NCBI RefSeq assembly: GCF_016587415.1
Contig: NZ_BNJI01000001.1
Coordinates: forward strand, 2,023,501-2,087,500
Direction: 5' to 3'
DNA: 64,000 nucleotides
Origin: Ktedonobacter sp. SOSP1-85
Lineage (GTDB): Bacteria; Chloroflexota; Ktedonobacteria; Ktedonobacterales; Ktedonobacteraceae
Part shown: positions 1 to 8,107 of the stretch, one piece after another
Numbering within the stretch: position 1 is the stretch's first letter
How the letters are laid out: every line of letters begins with the position of its first letter
The notes under the pieces: model-generated
The model's database searches: none
The model's input: the letters and a program-made list of their open reading frames with translations, nothing else
What the model was told of the DNA's origin: nothing
Position numbers and translations under genes: made by a program

Positions 1-916
1 CACCAACTCCGATCAGTAGCCCGAACCAGAGAGTACAGAAACGAATGAGCAGGGTCGCTGCACCTCCCAATGCCGACGATGACGTTACTAGAAGGCGGGT
101 CAGCCCCAGCACACTGCCATCAGCGGAACCAAGCCCACCAGGCAAACCAGAGGCGGAGCCAACCAGGGAAGAAACGGCAAGAATAAAGGTAGATTTCAGC
201 ACCAGATCCATACTTGCCGCAATCCCTAGACCTCGGAAGACAAAATAGAATGCCAGGCATTCCCCTGACCAGGACACAATACCAATGCCAACGGCCAGAA
301 GCAGAGGGCGCCACTGCAATAATGTATAGGCACTCTCATAGAAGGCCTGGAAATGCTGAGCAAAGCGTCCCAGAAAAGGGAGACGCTCACAAATGCGCAA
401 GAGGCGCAGAGAGAGCGTGCGGTTCTGAATGACCAGCACACCAGCCAGACCAACGACCAGGAGGGGAAGCATCAGCTGTAAACCAAAGCGATAGAGCAAG
501 AGGCCAGAAGAGGCCAGCGCCAGCATAGCCAGGCCATCAGAGAGCCGCTCAGCCACAATAATAGGCGACGAGTGGCTAATAGGTGCATCGGTATATTGCC
601 TAAGCAAATAGGATTTGAGCAGTTCACCAATCTTACCAGGTGTAATAGCCATTGATAAGCCCGAGAGAAAGATGAGCAGGCTGATGGAGGGCCTCACAAC
701 AATCCGCAGACGCTTGAGATAATAACTCCACTTCACAAGACGTCCAGCATAGTTCACCAGGGTCAGGCCCAGGATCACAGGCAGGTAGATCCAGTGAAAG
801 CCAGCAAATGCCGCCAGCATGTTTGGAACATCGGCGTAGAGCGCGATGACCAGCATGACCACGAAGGCAAATATTAGCGAGACCACAATGCCATTACGTA
901 TCTTATGAGTTTGCAA
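1..916 (-). CDS. Flippase-like integral membrane protein (LPG-synthase TM / AglD2 family), 3' end outside window
   Basis: About 305 residues of a polytopic membrane protein can be read before the window edge cuts off its C-terminus. It shows the hallmarks of the lysylphosphatidylglycerol-synthase-TM/flippase-like family: many hydrophobic helices, an early S-M-A-I-T-P-G-K-I-G-E-L-L-K segment, an A-E-R-L-S-D-G motif and a late S-G-L-P-G-G-L-G-S-A-D-G loop. Family members are thought to move or recruit lipid-linked sugars, but the substrate here is unknown. The upstream UbiA gene stops at 929 in this same frame. The best start is therefore the TTG at 916-914, preceded by GGAG seven bases upstream; no ATG gives an equally long product. 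The 13-bp gap to the UbiA-like gene suggests co-transcription and a shared role in polyprenyl-linked glycan export. Family assignment is fairly secure; function is inferred. Confidence 0.8.
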   Translation of the reverse strand, partial: MQTHKIRNGIVVSLIFAFVVMLVIALYADVPNMLAAFAGFHWIYLPVILGLTLVNYAGRLVKWSYYLKRLRIVVRPSISLLIFLSGLSMAITPGKIGELLKSYLLRQYTDAPISHSSPIIVAERLSDGLAMLALASSGLLLYRFGLQLMLPLLVVGLAGVLVIQNRTLSLRLLRICERLPFLGRFAQHFQAFYESAYTLLQWRPLLLAVGIGIVSWSGECLAFYFVFRGLGIAASMDLVLKSTFILAVSSLVGSASGLPGGLGSADGSVLGLTRLLVTSSSALGGAATLLIRFCTLWFGLLIGVG

Positions 917-928
917 AAACCAACTCCA

Positions 929-1945
929 TCAGTGTGGTAAGTAGAATACCAGCAGAATAATTGTCGCACACACCAAAACGGTTATCAGCATGTGGCGGTC
1001 ACGTAGCAGGACCTCGTCAGGGCTCCCCCCATCGTTGCGTACATAGACCAGGTAGAGATAGCGAAAGATGCCATAGAGCACAAAGGGAACCGTTAAGATG
1101 ATACTGTGGTGGCCAGTAGGCGCCTCGATGGTATAGAGGCTATAAGCCATCAGGGTGCAGGTAACCACAACCGTAATCATCTGATCCAACATAGGAATAT
1201 TATATTCCTTCAGAATCTGGCGATGGGAGCTAGCTCGTCCCTGCAAAAGTACCAGTTCATTGCGCCGCTTGCTCAATGCCAGGAAGAGCGAGAGCAGGCA
1301 AGTCACCATATAGAGCCAGGGGGAGATTGAAACGGGAGTCACGACCGCACCCGCAATCACACGCAAGACAAAGCCGCAAGCGATCACAAAAATATCGATT
1401 AGAACAATATGCTTTAGCCAGATGCTATACAGAACCATAAGCACCAGGTAAGAGAGCACACAGAGCGAGAAGAGAACATTCGAGCCACCCAGCCCGGCAT
1501 AAACATCCTGAGATTTGGTAATGGGAAGGAAAAAGATTGCCAAAGACAAAGCAGCACACAGCAGCACCAGGACGATAATAGCCACAATAGCCCAGGAGGC
1601 GGGGAGCTGCCCCGATGCTAGGGGACGCTTACATTTGACCGGGTGCTGGCGATCTTGCTCAATATCAAGTAGGTCATTGAGCAGATAGATAGTGCTGGAG
1701 GCCAGGCAGAACGCGAAAAAGGCCAGGATGGTTCGCTCAAGCTCATCCACTAACAGGAGATGGCTAGCAAACACGATAGCAATAAAAAGAGTCGCATTCT
1801 TGGTCCATTGTTTCAGTCGCATCGCCTTTAGCAGAGCCCGTAGGCGTCCCAGAGTGCTCAGTGTAGGCTGTTGGGCTGTCAGTTGCGGTAAGCCGCCATG
1901 TGGAGATTGTGATGTATTTACGCTAGGTTCACTAGTAGTTGGCAT
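929..1945 (-). CDS. UbiA-family decaprenyl-phosphate phosphoribosyltransferase (DPPR synthase)
   Basis: A 338-aa membrane prenyltransferase of the UbiA superfamily. The first Asp-rich motif reads L-L-N-D-L-L-D-I-E-Q-D-R followed by H-P-V-K-C-K-R-P-L-A-S-G. This is the pattern of 5-phosphoribosyl-1-diphosphate:decaprenyl-phosphate transferases (mycobacterial Rv3806c type) rather than of quinone or heme prenyltransferases. Members transfer phosphoribose from PRPP to a polyprenyl phosphate, the first step toward decaprenyl-phospho-arabinose. About nine hydrophobic helices follow a hydrophilic N-terminus of roughly 40 residues. An AGGGAAA Shine-Dalgarno precedes the ATG at 1945. It is followed after 13 bp by a flippase-like gene, and a GtrA gene lies 2.4 kb away on the same strand. 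That company fits synthesis and translocation of a lipid-linked pentose for the cell wall. Confidence 0.85.
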   Translation of the reverse strand: MPTTSEPSVNTSQSPHGGLPQLTAQQPTLSTLGRLRALLKAMRLKQWTKNATLFIAIVFASHLLLVDELERTILAFFAFCLASSTIYLLNDLLDIEQDRQHPVKCKRPLASGQLPASWAIVAIIVLVLLCAALSLAIFFLPITKSQDVYAGLGGSNVLFSLCVLSYLVLMVLYSIWLKHIVLIDIFVIACGFVLRVIAGAVVTPVSISPWLYMVTCLLSLFLALSKRRNELVLLQGRASSHRQILKEYNIPMLDQMITVVVTCTLMAYSLYTIEAPTGHHSIILTVPFVLYGIFRYLYLVYVRNDGGSPDEVLLRDRHMLITVLVCATIILLVFYLPH

Positions 1946-2094
1946 AGATTTCCCTAAAAGACGCTCTCTTTCAATACCATGTCTGATATGTTACCAACAA
2001 AATAAGCTATTAACGAGACGGTTCAGCGCTTGGAGCAGTAACGAGTAGACCAAAAGTCCAGGAGGTATGTAGGCATATTCTGGGTACTCAAATG

Positions 2095-2177
2095 CTCAGG
2101 TTGGTGTATTGGATGCGTGGTGGCTACCTGAGGCTGCCACCAACACACCAACCTGAGCGAGCGCCGCAAGCGCGAGG
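2095..2177. repeat. Long hairpin plus short GCGCC-GCA-GCGC hairpin between convergently spaced genes
   Basis: Arms CTCAGGTTGGTGT (2095-2107) and ACACCAACCTGAG (2145-2157) are perfectly complementary, with an inner TGGTGGC/GCCACCA pair. The short GC-rich palindrome AGCGCCGCAAGCGCGAGG follows at 2160-2177. The same two-part layout recurs elsewhere in the window. It lies just past the 3' end of the Crp-like gene and may act as its terminator, although no U-tract is visible. Confidence 0.6.
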
Positions 2178-2199
2178 TCTCAAACAGACATGACATTAT

Positions 2200-2886
2200 C
2201 TAATAAACGCGCCGGCGCAGGTCCGCGATGCGGTGGATGGTGATACGGTGACGATCTGTACTAATATATTGCTTGTCGGTAAAATAGCCAAGCACCTTGT
2301 TCACACTTTCCCGAGAGGCTCCAACCATCGAAGCAAGCTCTTGCTGCGTCAGGCGGACATCAATACGTACACCATCGCTGGCCTGAATACCATGCGCATC
2401 AGCCAGGTCGAGAAGCTTCTTCGCCACGCGCCCATATACATCCAGGAAGATAAGATCTTCTACCTGCTGATCAGTATTGCGTAGGCGTTTGGAGAGGACT
2501 TCTAGCACAGAGATCGCAATCTTTGGATTTTTGAGGATCGCTTTGTGAAAATCACTACGCTGTAAGGTATAACACTCAATCTTTTCAAGTGCAATGGCAT
2601 CGGCCGAACGCCCCAGCCCATCAAGCAGAGCCTGTTCGCCAAAATATTCGCCCTTACCAAGGACAACAAGCGAGATCTCCTGCCCATCAGGACTGATAAG
2701 ACAGATTTTCACTTTCCCTTCTTTGATAACGTAGAGAACCTGTCCGGGATCATCGCGATGAAAGATGACCTCGCCAGAGCGAAAGGAGCGTTTACGAGCT
2801 GCACTGGAGAGTTCGCGAATTTCATCTTCGCTTAGACCTGCGAAGAGATTCACTTGCTTAAAATAGCTTTCGGTGTCTGCCTCCAT
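2200..2886 (-). CDS. Crp/Fnr-family transcriptional regulator
   Basis: A 228-aa protein with an N-terminal cyclic-nucleotide-binding beta-roll (residues about 10-125, including G-E-Y-F-G-E-Q-A-L-L-D-G) and a C-terminal winged helix (about 150-220). The recognition segment reads L-T-Q-Q-E-L-A-S-M-V-G-A-S-R-E-S-V-N-K, the HTH_Crp signature. The phosphate-binding cassette carries G-E-Q-A-L in place of the canonical G-E-L-A-L. It has no cysteines arranged to bind an Fe-S cluster of the Fnr type. AAAGGAA precedes the ATG. It is divergent from the mrp-like gene across a 310-bp gap and so could regulate itself or its neighbour. The ligand and regulon cannot be read from the sequence. Confidence 0.88.
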   Translation of the reverse strand: MEADTESYFKQVNLFAGLSEDEIRELSSAARKRSFRSGEVIFHRDDPGQVLYVIKEGKVKICLISPDGQEISLVVLGKGEYFGEQALLDGLGRSADAIALEKIECYTLQRSDFHKAILKNPKIAISVLEVLSKRLRNTDQQVEDLIFLDVYGRVAKKLLDLADAHGIQASDGVRIDVRLTQQELASMVGASRESVNKVLGYFTDKQYISTDRHRITIHRIADLRRRVY

Positions 2887-3057
2887 CGCTATTCCTTTTC
2901 TGTGTATTTTGCTGTGTGTGTCAGCTGCACGTTATCTACCTGATGCAGCCATCATAACATAAGCCATAGTTGCGTGCAATGTAGCGAAAAGGATCAAGCG
3001 AGGCCTCTCAAAACCCTACCCTGGAGCACAGGAAATATAGCCGGTTGGATTGATGTG

Positions 3058-3066
3058 TGCTATAAT
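3058..3066 (+). promoter_or_regulatory. Candidate extended -10 promoter for the mrp-like gene
   Basis: TGC-TATAAT forms a consensus extended -10 element in the 310-bp divergent gap (2887-3196) between the Crp-like and mrp-like genes. No good -35 is visible, as is common for extended -10 promoters. It would give a leader of roughly 120 nt. Nothing else was recognised in this gap. Confidence 0.4.
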
Positions 3067-3196
3067 AATCGGAGTAAATAGGTAGGAATTACATTTTTTT
3101 ATCTATGAAGCAGTGTCTTTTGACCTTTGTTAGTTTACAAATTGCAGGGCGGCAAACACATGTCTATACTGTTATTGCCGCTATTGAGGATAAGAG

Positions 3197-4231
3197 ATGG
3201 CGGAAACTATTACTGCCGACATGGTTATTCATGATGTCGTGACCAGGTATCCAGCAACAGTCAAGGTATTTCATGGTCATGGTCTCCCATGTACCGCCTG
3301 TGCGGTTGGAGCACGTGAAAGTGTCGCGGGCGGAGCAAGAACGCATCGTTTCTCTCCAGAGAAACTTGAACTGCTGGTAAAAGATCTCAATGCGGCCGCG
3401 AATGGAGAGCCGACCTCAGTGGCTCCGAAGAAGGCTCCTGTGGGCAAGGGCATTCCGCTTAACATGCTCACGTCCGATCCCGACCGAAAAATCAAGCAAG
3501 TAATCGCAATCATGAGCGGCAAGGGCGGCGTAGGCAAGTCGCTTGTCACAGGTTTGTTGGCGGTCTCGCTGCGCAGACAGGGGCAGCGCGTGGGTATTCT
3601 AGATGGCGATATTACCGGCCCCAGCATTGCACGCATGTTTGGTACCAGGGGACAACCCACCAAGTCAGCGAGTGGAGGCATTGAGCCGTTACGCAGCAAG
3701 GGCGGCATCAAAGTCATGTCTATGAATATGTTCCTTGAAAAGGAGAGCGATCCCGTCGTCTGGCGCGGCCCGATGATATCGAGCGCCATCAAGCAATTCT
3801 ATAGCGATGTGGATTGGGGCCAGCTCGATTACCTGCTGGTCGACCTGCCTCCTGGGACCTCGGATGCCCCCATGACCGTTATGCAGGCGCTGCCGCTTGA
3901 TGGCGTTGTGATTGTCTCATCACCACAGATGCTTGCCACCATGGTCGTCATGAAGTGTGTCAACATGGTACAGCAGCTCAAAGGCTCAATCGTGGGCGTC
4001 GTTGAGAATATGTCCTACTTTGAGACTCCCGATCACGAGCGCTATGAGATCTTTGGCCCCAGCAACGCAACGGAACTGGTTTCGGTTACGGGCGCGCCTC
4101 TGCTAGGACAGATGCCGATTGACTCGGCGTTGACCTCGCTGTGTGACGCTGGTCGCGTCGAGGAGTACTACTCCGACGCCTATGAGGCCCTGGTCGCAAA
4201 CTTTGTGAGCACGCTCAAGATCAAACGCTAA
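3197..4231 (+). CDS. Mrp/NBP35-family P-loop ATPase with N-terminal DUF1858 domain
   Basis: A 344-aa protein, probably a cytoplasmic Fe-S cluster carrier or scaffold ATPase. Residues 5-65 form a DUF1858 (ScdA-N-like) domain with a C-x-x-C pair (Cys32, Cys35). Residues 100-340 are the Mrp ATPase with the deviant Walker A S-G-K-G-G-V-G-K-S (107-115), switch I D-G-D-I-T-G-P-S and Walker B D-Y-L-L-V-D-L-P-P-G. Most Mrp proteins have a C-terminal C-P-x-C that bridges the cluster across the dimer. At that position (residues 275-283) this protein reads F-E-T-P-D-H-E-R-Y, so both cysteines are missing. GAGGATAAG precedes the start. Family membership is secure; whether it binds a cluster through the N-terminal pair is open. 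Confidence 0.88.
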   Translation: MAETITADMVIHDVVTRYPATVKVFHGHGLPCTACAVGARESVAGGARTHRFSPEKLELLVKDLNAAANGEPTSVAPKKAPVGKGIPLNMLTSDPDRKIKQVIAIMSGKGGVGKSLVTGLLAVSLRRQGQRVGILDGDITGPSIARMFGTRGQPTKSASGGIEPLRSKGGIKVMSMNMFLEKESDPVVWRGPMISSAIKQFYSDVDWGQLDYLLVDLPPGTSDAPMTVMQALPLDGVVIVSSPQMLATMVVMKCVNMVQQLKGSIVGVVENMSYFETPDHERYEIFGPSNATELVSVTGAPLLGQMPIDSALTSLCDAGRVEEYYSDAYEALVANFVSTLKIKR

Positions 4232-4250
4232 GCGTTTCCCACAGCATACT

Positions 4251-4329
4251 AGAGCGACGCTCTTTTTACAGGGGGAGAGGATGTGCTGTGGAAAGGTCGT
4301 AGGCCTTTCCACAGCACATCCTCTCCCTG
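4251..4329. terminator. Intrinsic terminator plus long palindrome after mrp-like gene
   Basis: AGAGC-GAC-GCTCT followed by TTTTT (4251-4267) is a compact rho-independent terminator for the plus-strand mrp-like gene. Directly after it lies a long palindrome with arms at 4269-4296 and 4304-4329, near-perfect over about 26 bp. This separates the mrp-like gene from the convergent GtrA gene, whose stop follows by one base, and could also end GtrA transcripts. Confidence 0.7.
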
Positions 4330-4330
4330 T

Positions 4331-4849
4331 TTACTCCTGGCGAAAGACCAGGCGGTTCATAACAAAGAAATTGACACAGGCCGCAACCAGAATGCCAAGC
4401 GCGGAAGCCCAGAGCGAGGGCACAACAGTTCCGGCCAACATAAAGACCAGTTGATTGAGCAAGGCGGTGACTAAAATCGAGCTGTGAAATGTTGACCATC
4501 GTTTAATGAATTGCGCCCCCGGCTTCAGTTTGCCAGAACGGGAAACGGTACGATCTCGCCAGGTAAAAAAAGAACTAAAGAGGAAGTTAAACTGAGCTGC
4601 GAGGAAAAAAGCGACAATATTTGCCAGCCAGGCATGTATGTGAAGTTGTAAGAAGAGGTCGAGCAGGCAGAGCTGAATCAGGGAAGCAGAGCCACCAATG
4701 CAGACGAAACGAATGGGACGGGCGGCCTCAGAGAAGAGCCAGAGCAAAGCTGGTCGCAAACGCTCTACGAGCCACTTACTGTAACGTTGACGAGCATACT
4801 GTATTTTTTTCTGCATAGCCTCCACAGATGTAGTCACGTTGATCCGCAT
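4331..4849 (-). CDS. GtrA-family membrane protein
   Basis: A 172-aa protein with four predicted transmembrane helices and the GtrA signature: I-R-F-V-C-I-G-G-S-A-S-L near residue 45, then N-F-L-F-S-S-F-F-T-W, then C-V-N-F-F-V-M-N-R-L-V-F at the C-terminus. GtrA proteins take part in translocating or handling polyprenyl-phosphate-linked sugars; a mycobacterial member (Rv3789) works with the decaprenyl-phospho-arabinose pathway. With a DPPR-synthase-like UbiA gene nearby, a role in the same lipid-sugar pathway is a reasonable inference. The hydrophilic N-terminal 40 residues are longer than in minimal GtrA proteins. The Shine-Dalgarno is weak (GAGAGA), so the exact start is less certain. Confidence 0.85.
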   Translation of the reverse strand: MRINVTTSVEAMQKKIQYARQRYSKWLVERLRPALLWLFSEAARPIRFVCIGGSASLIQLCLLDLFLQLHIHAWLANIVAFFLAAQFNFLFSSFFTWRDRTVSRSGKLKPGAQFIKRWSTFHSSILVTALLNQLVFMLAGTVVPSLWASALGILVAACVNFFVMNRLVFRQE

Positions 4850-4887
4850 CTAACTATCTCTCATTAGTCTACCAAATAGGTCAGAGA

Positions 4888-6110
4888 CCCGTGGCAAAAG
4901 CCAAGGGTTTGTCCCTAAGCCGAGGCTTGAGACGCTAGGCCGTCTGACGGCGACCCACTAGCCAAAGATGTACCAAGGCTAGCAAGGTGCTTGTTGCGAA
5001 TGTTGTACGCCGCGTTGAGATCGGCATTCAAGCAATAACCGCAATGTTTGCACAAAAAGAGTGATTGAGATTTTCGATTGGAACGGTGCTGATGCCCACA
5101 TTGAGAACACGTTTGCGAGGTATGGCGTGGGTCAATCTTGACCACTTGCATGCCACGCTCCTGCGCCTTATAGATCAGGAAAGAGTGGAACTGAGCAAAC
5201 GACCAGTTATGCAGGCGTCGGCTTGTTTCCGTTTTCTTCCTGATCTTGCTGGTGCTGCGAATGTGGGTCAGGTTCTCAATCACGATGGTACTGCCAGAGG
5301 TGGCGTTCTGAACGATGCGCTTGGAGAGGACATGATCACAGTCCCGGTGAAATCGCAAAGAGCGACCAGATACCTTCTTAAGATGTCGTTTCGCACTTTT
5401 TGTTCCTTTGGACTGGAGTTTGCGGCGGAGACGAAAACGGCGGCGCTCGATCTCTTTCCAATGGCGAGAGCCAAGGAAATGGCGGTTGGAAGTCACAGCC
5501 GGGCGGTTAAGTCCCAGGTCAACCCCGATCACCTCATCATGGCGAGGAATGTTAGGGTCAGGAACGCTTACCACGACATGCAACCAGTAGCGCCCGTTGC
5601 TGATACACAGGTCAGCAGTCGTGACTTGATAGCCTGCGTACTTGCTGCTGTAAGGAGGAACTTTGAAGGGAACCAGAATACGTCCATTTATGGTAGAGAG
5701 ACTGACTTCCTGTGTCTGCCAGTTGAGGACATAGGTACGCTCATTGTAGCGAATAGGGCAGAGTTTGGATCGAGGTTGCCTTGCCTTACGGTCTTTGGCT
5801 TTGCGATCAAAGGCAGACTTCAAGGCTTCGGTGGCTTTGATGCGTGCCTGAATGAGCACATTAGCATTCAAACGAGGATACGCCTCACGCAACTCATAGT
5901 ATGTTGCGTGATGGAGCCGAACACCGTTCTTCTCACCGTGTTGCCAGCCATAGGCACACACCGCGTTGAAGACCTGCGTGAATTGTTGAGTGGTCTCATC
6001 AAGCAACTGTTTCTGCTCGTGAGTCGGCTTCAATTGTATCCGTACCGTTCTATCCATATATAAAAGTATAGCATATATGCGTAGTTTTTGCAAGAATGGA
6101 GCGGCATGCT
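4888..6110 (-). mobile_element. IS200/IS605-type element carrying only tnpB
   Basis: A stand-alone tnpB bounded by hairpins typical of the family. The right-end hairpin at 4888-4907 pairs CCC-G-TGGC with GCCA-A-GGG around AAAA. The likely left-end hairpin TGGAGC-ATGCC-GCTCCA lies at about 6096-6112. No TnpA is present, so mobilisation would need one in trans. The exact ends are approximate. The 3' end of the gene plus the right end should encode the guide (omega/re) RNA. Confidence 0.6.
4915..6057 (-). CDS. tnpB: RNA-guided endonuclease TnpB (OrfB, IS605 group)
   Basis: A 380-aa TnpB, the compact ancestor-type of Cas12 nucleases. It has an N-terminal helical/WED region and a split RuvC fold with all three acidic residues: Asp180 in G-V-D-L-G-L-N-R-P, Glu261 in V-I-E-N-L and Asp346 in A-D-L-N-A-A-Y-N-I. 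The four-cysteine zinc ribbon (Cys317, 320, 336, 339) sits just before the last Asp. An open frame extends to 6114, but the ATG at 6057 gives the family's usual beginning M-D-R-T-V-R-I-Q-L. The 19 extra residues would be read through the left-end hairpin. It appears intact and catalytically competent. It acts with an RNA made from the 3' end of its own element, cutting DNA next to a short target-adjacent motif. Confidence 0.9.
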   Translation of the reverse strand: MDRTVRIQLKPTHEQKQLLDETTQQFTQVFNAVCAYGWQHGEKNGVRLHHATYYELREAYPRLNANVLIQARIKATEALKSAFDRKAKDRKARQPRSKLCPIRYNERTYVLNWQTQEVSLSTINGRILVPFKVPPYSSKYAGYQVTTADLCISNGRYWLHVVVSVPDPNIPRHDEVIGVDLGLNRPAVTSNRHFLGSRHWKEIERRRFRLRRKLQSKGTKSAKRHLKKVSGRSLRFHRDCDHVLSKRIVQNATSGSTIVIENLTHIRSTSKIRKKTETSRRLHNWSFAQFHSFLIYKAQERGMQVVKIDPRHTSQTCSQCGHQHRSNRKSQSLFLCKHCGYCLNADLNAAYNIRNKHLASLGTSLASGSPSDGLASQASA

Positions 6111-6431
6111 CCACCCCCTATCTGAAGAATTGACACTTGCACATAAATATATGATCTTGAGAAAGAACACGGAAGCGATGTGCTGCAGGTGCCTCGTTTT
6201 CCCCCACACGAGAGGTGACACACTTTTGGTGAAAAAGTCGCTTGTCTCGCCAAGCTGAAAGCACATCATTGTGCATCAAGGGGCTTTTTTTTCAACACCT
6301 TTCCCTCGCATCATGCTGAGGATCTTCTGCAAACGTTCATATTTGTGTATAAGTGTCAGATCTGAAGAAAGGGGTCGCCGCATACCGATTTAAAGAGCGA
6401 TGCATATAAATGAATTTCTTGCGTCTCGCCT

Positions 6432-6515
6432 CAGCACTTGCGGTACTTCGTACTGGGTTATGTATGTGGTTATGTGGTTGCGGGCTGGTAGTGCCAGCCC
6501 GCAACCACATACATA
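6432..6515. repeat. Short AGCACTTGCGGTACT hairpin plus long palindrome after xylA
   Basis: The gap 6058-6545 holds no gene. It contains a short hairpin-like motif (6432-6450) followed by a strong stem with arms at 6471-6488 and 6494-6511 (TGGTTGCGGGCTGG and its complement). A preceding partial duplicate TATGTATGTGGT is also present. It lies 30 bp beyond the xylA stop and probably ends its transcript; there is no run of U after the stem. The layout matches other copies of the two-part module in this window. Confidence 0.6.
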
Positions 6516-6545
6516 GGAGAATCTTAATTATTTCTTGGGGAGAAA

Positions 6546-7739
6546 TTAGCGGAGGCCGAGAATCAGCTCGATGGTCATCTGGTCAAGTTTCTCATAACGA
6601 TAGCCACGTTTGGCGAGCGTATCAACGTCGAACTGAGTCTCTTTCAACTTCTTAACGGTTTCGCTGCTATAGCCGCTGAGCAGGCCGCCATAAGTCTGGT
6701 CGCCACCGTTGAGATCCTGCAAGAGCGCCTGGATCTCGGCGTCGGCATTAAACTGCTGGACCTTGGCTTTGAGCATGTTATACGTGCGCATACAACCAAG
6801 CGCAAAGTCCCATACGCCCTCTTCGTCCTCGGTGCGATAAGAGTGGGCATCAAAGTGGCGTGGGCCATCATAACCCTTCTCCTCCAGGAGCTTCACCAGG
6901 AAGAACATGCTCTTAATGCTCTCGCTACCAAAACGGAAGTCCTGGTCGTAACGCGGCCCCTTCTGGTCGTTGAGGTCGATGTGGAAGAGTTTGCCAGCGT
7001 CAAGCGCCTGGGCGATCCCGTGCACAAAGTTCAGGCCAGACATATGCTCATGAGCCACCTCGGGGTTAACGCCAACCATCTCAGGGTGGTCCAGAGTATA
7101 GATAAAGGCAAGCATATGGCCAATAGTGGGGAAATAGGTATCTGCACGCGGCTCGTTCGGCTTGGGCTCAAGGGCAATGCGCATATTGTAGCCCTGGTCG
7201 ATAATGTACTGGCAAAAGAAATTGATCGCATCGCGCATACGCTGCACGGCCACAACGGGATCTTTGCTGGCCTCAGCATCGACGCCTTCGCGGCCACCCC
7301 AGAAGACATAGGTTGTCGCGCCCACCTCAGCGCCCAGATCGATGGCAGACATCGTTTTCTGCAAAGCAAAGGCACGAACCGCAGGATCAACCGCCGTAAA
7401 GGCACCATCTTTGAAGACGGGGTGATAGAAGAGGTTTGTCGTTGCCATCGGCACAATCATCCCATAATCCGAGAGGGCCTGCTTGAAATCGCGCACAATG
7501 CGGTCACGCTCAGCAGGGGTCGCGCCGAAGGGCACCAGGTCGTTGTCATGAAAATTGACGCCCCAGGCGCCAAGCTCAGAGAGCTTCTTCACGCTCTTCA
7601 CAGGATCGAGAGCCGGGCGTACAAAGTCGCCAAAGGGGTCACGCCCCTGATTGCCCACAGTCCAGAGACCAAAGGTAAATTTGTCCTCTTTCCGGGGTCT
7701 GTACTGATCGCTGGTTAGCTCTTGCTTTATAATAGACAT
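6546..7739 (-). CDS. xylA: Xylose isomerase
   Basis: A 397-aa TIM-barrel enzyme interconverting D-xylose and D-xylulose (and glucose/fructose). Its length and motifs match the shorter actinobacterial-type (class I) xylose isomerases. The catalytic His is in [13 protein letters not shown]. The metal and substrate loops are [25 protein letters not shown] and [15 protein letters not shown] precedes the ATG. No xylulokinase or xylose transporter is adjacent; the neighbours are two TnpB insertions, so an original operon may have been broken or the gene may stand alone. Assignment is very secure. Confidence 0.97.
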   Translation of the reverse strand: MSIIKQELTSDQYRPRKEDKFTFGLWTVGNQGRDPFGDFVRPALDPVKSVKKLSELGAWGVNFHDNDLVPFGATPAERDRIVRDFKQALSDYGMIVPMATTNLFYHPVFKDGAFTAVDPAVRAFALQKTMSAIDLGAEVGATTYVFWGGREGVDAEASKDPVVAVQRMRDAINFFCQYIIDQGYNMRIALEPKPNEPRADTYFPTIGHMLAFIYTLDHPEMVGVNPEVAHEHMSGLNFVHGIAQALDAGKLFHIDLNDQKGPRYDQDFRFGSESIKSMFFLVKLLEEKGYDGPRHFDAHSYRTEDEEGVWDFALGCMRTYNMLKAKVQQFNADAEIQALLQDLNGGDQTYGGLLSGYSSETVKKLKETQFDVDTLAKRGYRYEKLDQMTIELILGLR

Positions 7740-8107
7740 TCTGCATACACTCCTTCGTTAATAGGCTACATCAATACATCTTGGTATACATCGCAAGTCA
7801 TACCGTGAGTAAGAAAACGTTCCTGGCGATTCGAGCAGAAATGTAGCTCCGATCATGCGTCATTGCAAGAGGGCACATGCACAAAACAGGGGGAACGGCT
7901 CTTCTCCATACTGTATCACAAATCATCCTTACAGAGAATGTGGCGAGAAAGCCCTGGTCATTGATGTCAGGGATGAATCGCCACATCCGCTCTCGCGCGC
8001 AAATAGAACAGCGTATTTTAAAAATAGAACTTGTGTTCTTCTGCTCGTTCTGGTAGAATAGGCATATCAGCACGATTCATCGGTGGCAATGGAGAGAAGG
8101 AGCCGAC
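7740..8107. other. Intergenic: xylA promoter side and left end of a tnpB element
   Basis: No coding potential is convincing here. The region must hold the minus-strand xylA promoter and the left end of the following tnpB element. Small inverted repeats such as AGAAC-TTGT-GTTCT near 8025-8040 and an AT-rich stretch are seen, but no clear boundary. Confidence 0.4.

Noticed and set aside
5065..6063. 332-codon plus-strand frame
   Set aside because: It is antisense to the intact TnpB at 4915-6057, has no recognisable domain, and arises from the codon bias of the real gene.
6843..7718. 291-codon plus-strand frame
   Set aside because: Antisense shadow of xylose isomerase.
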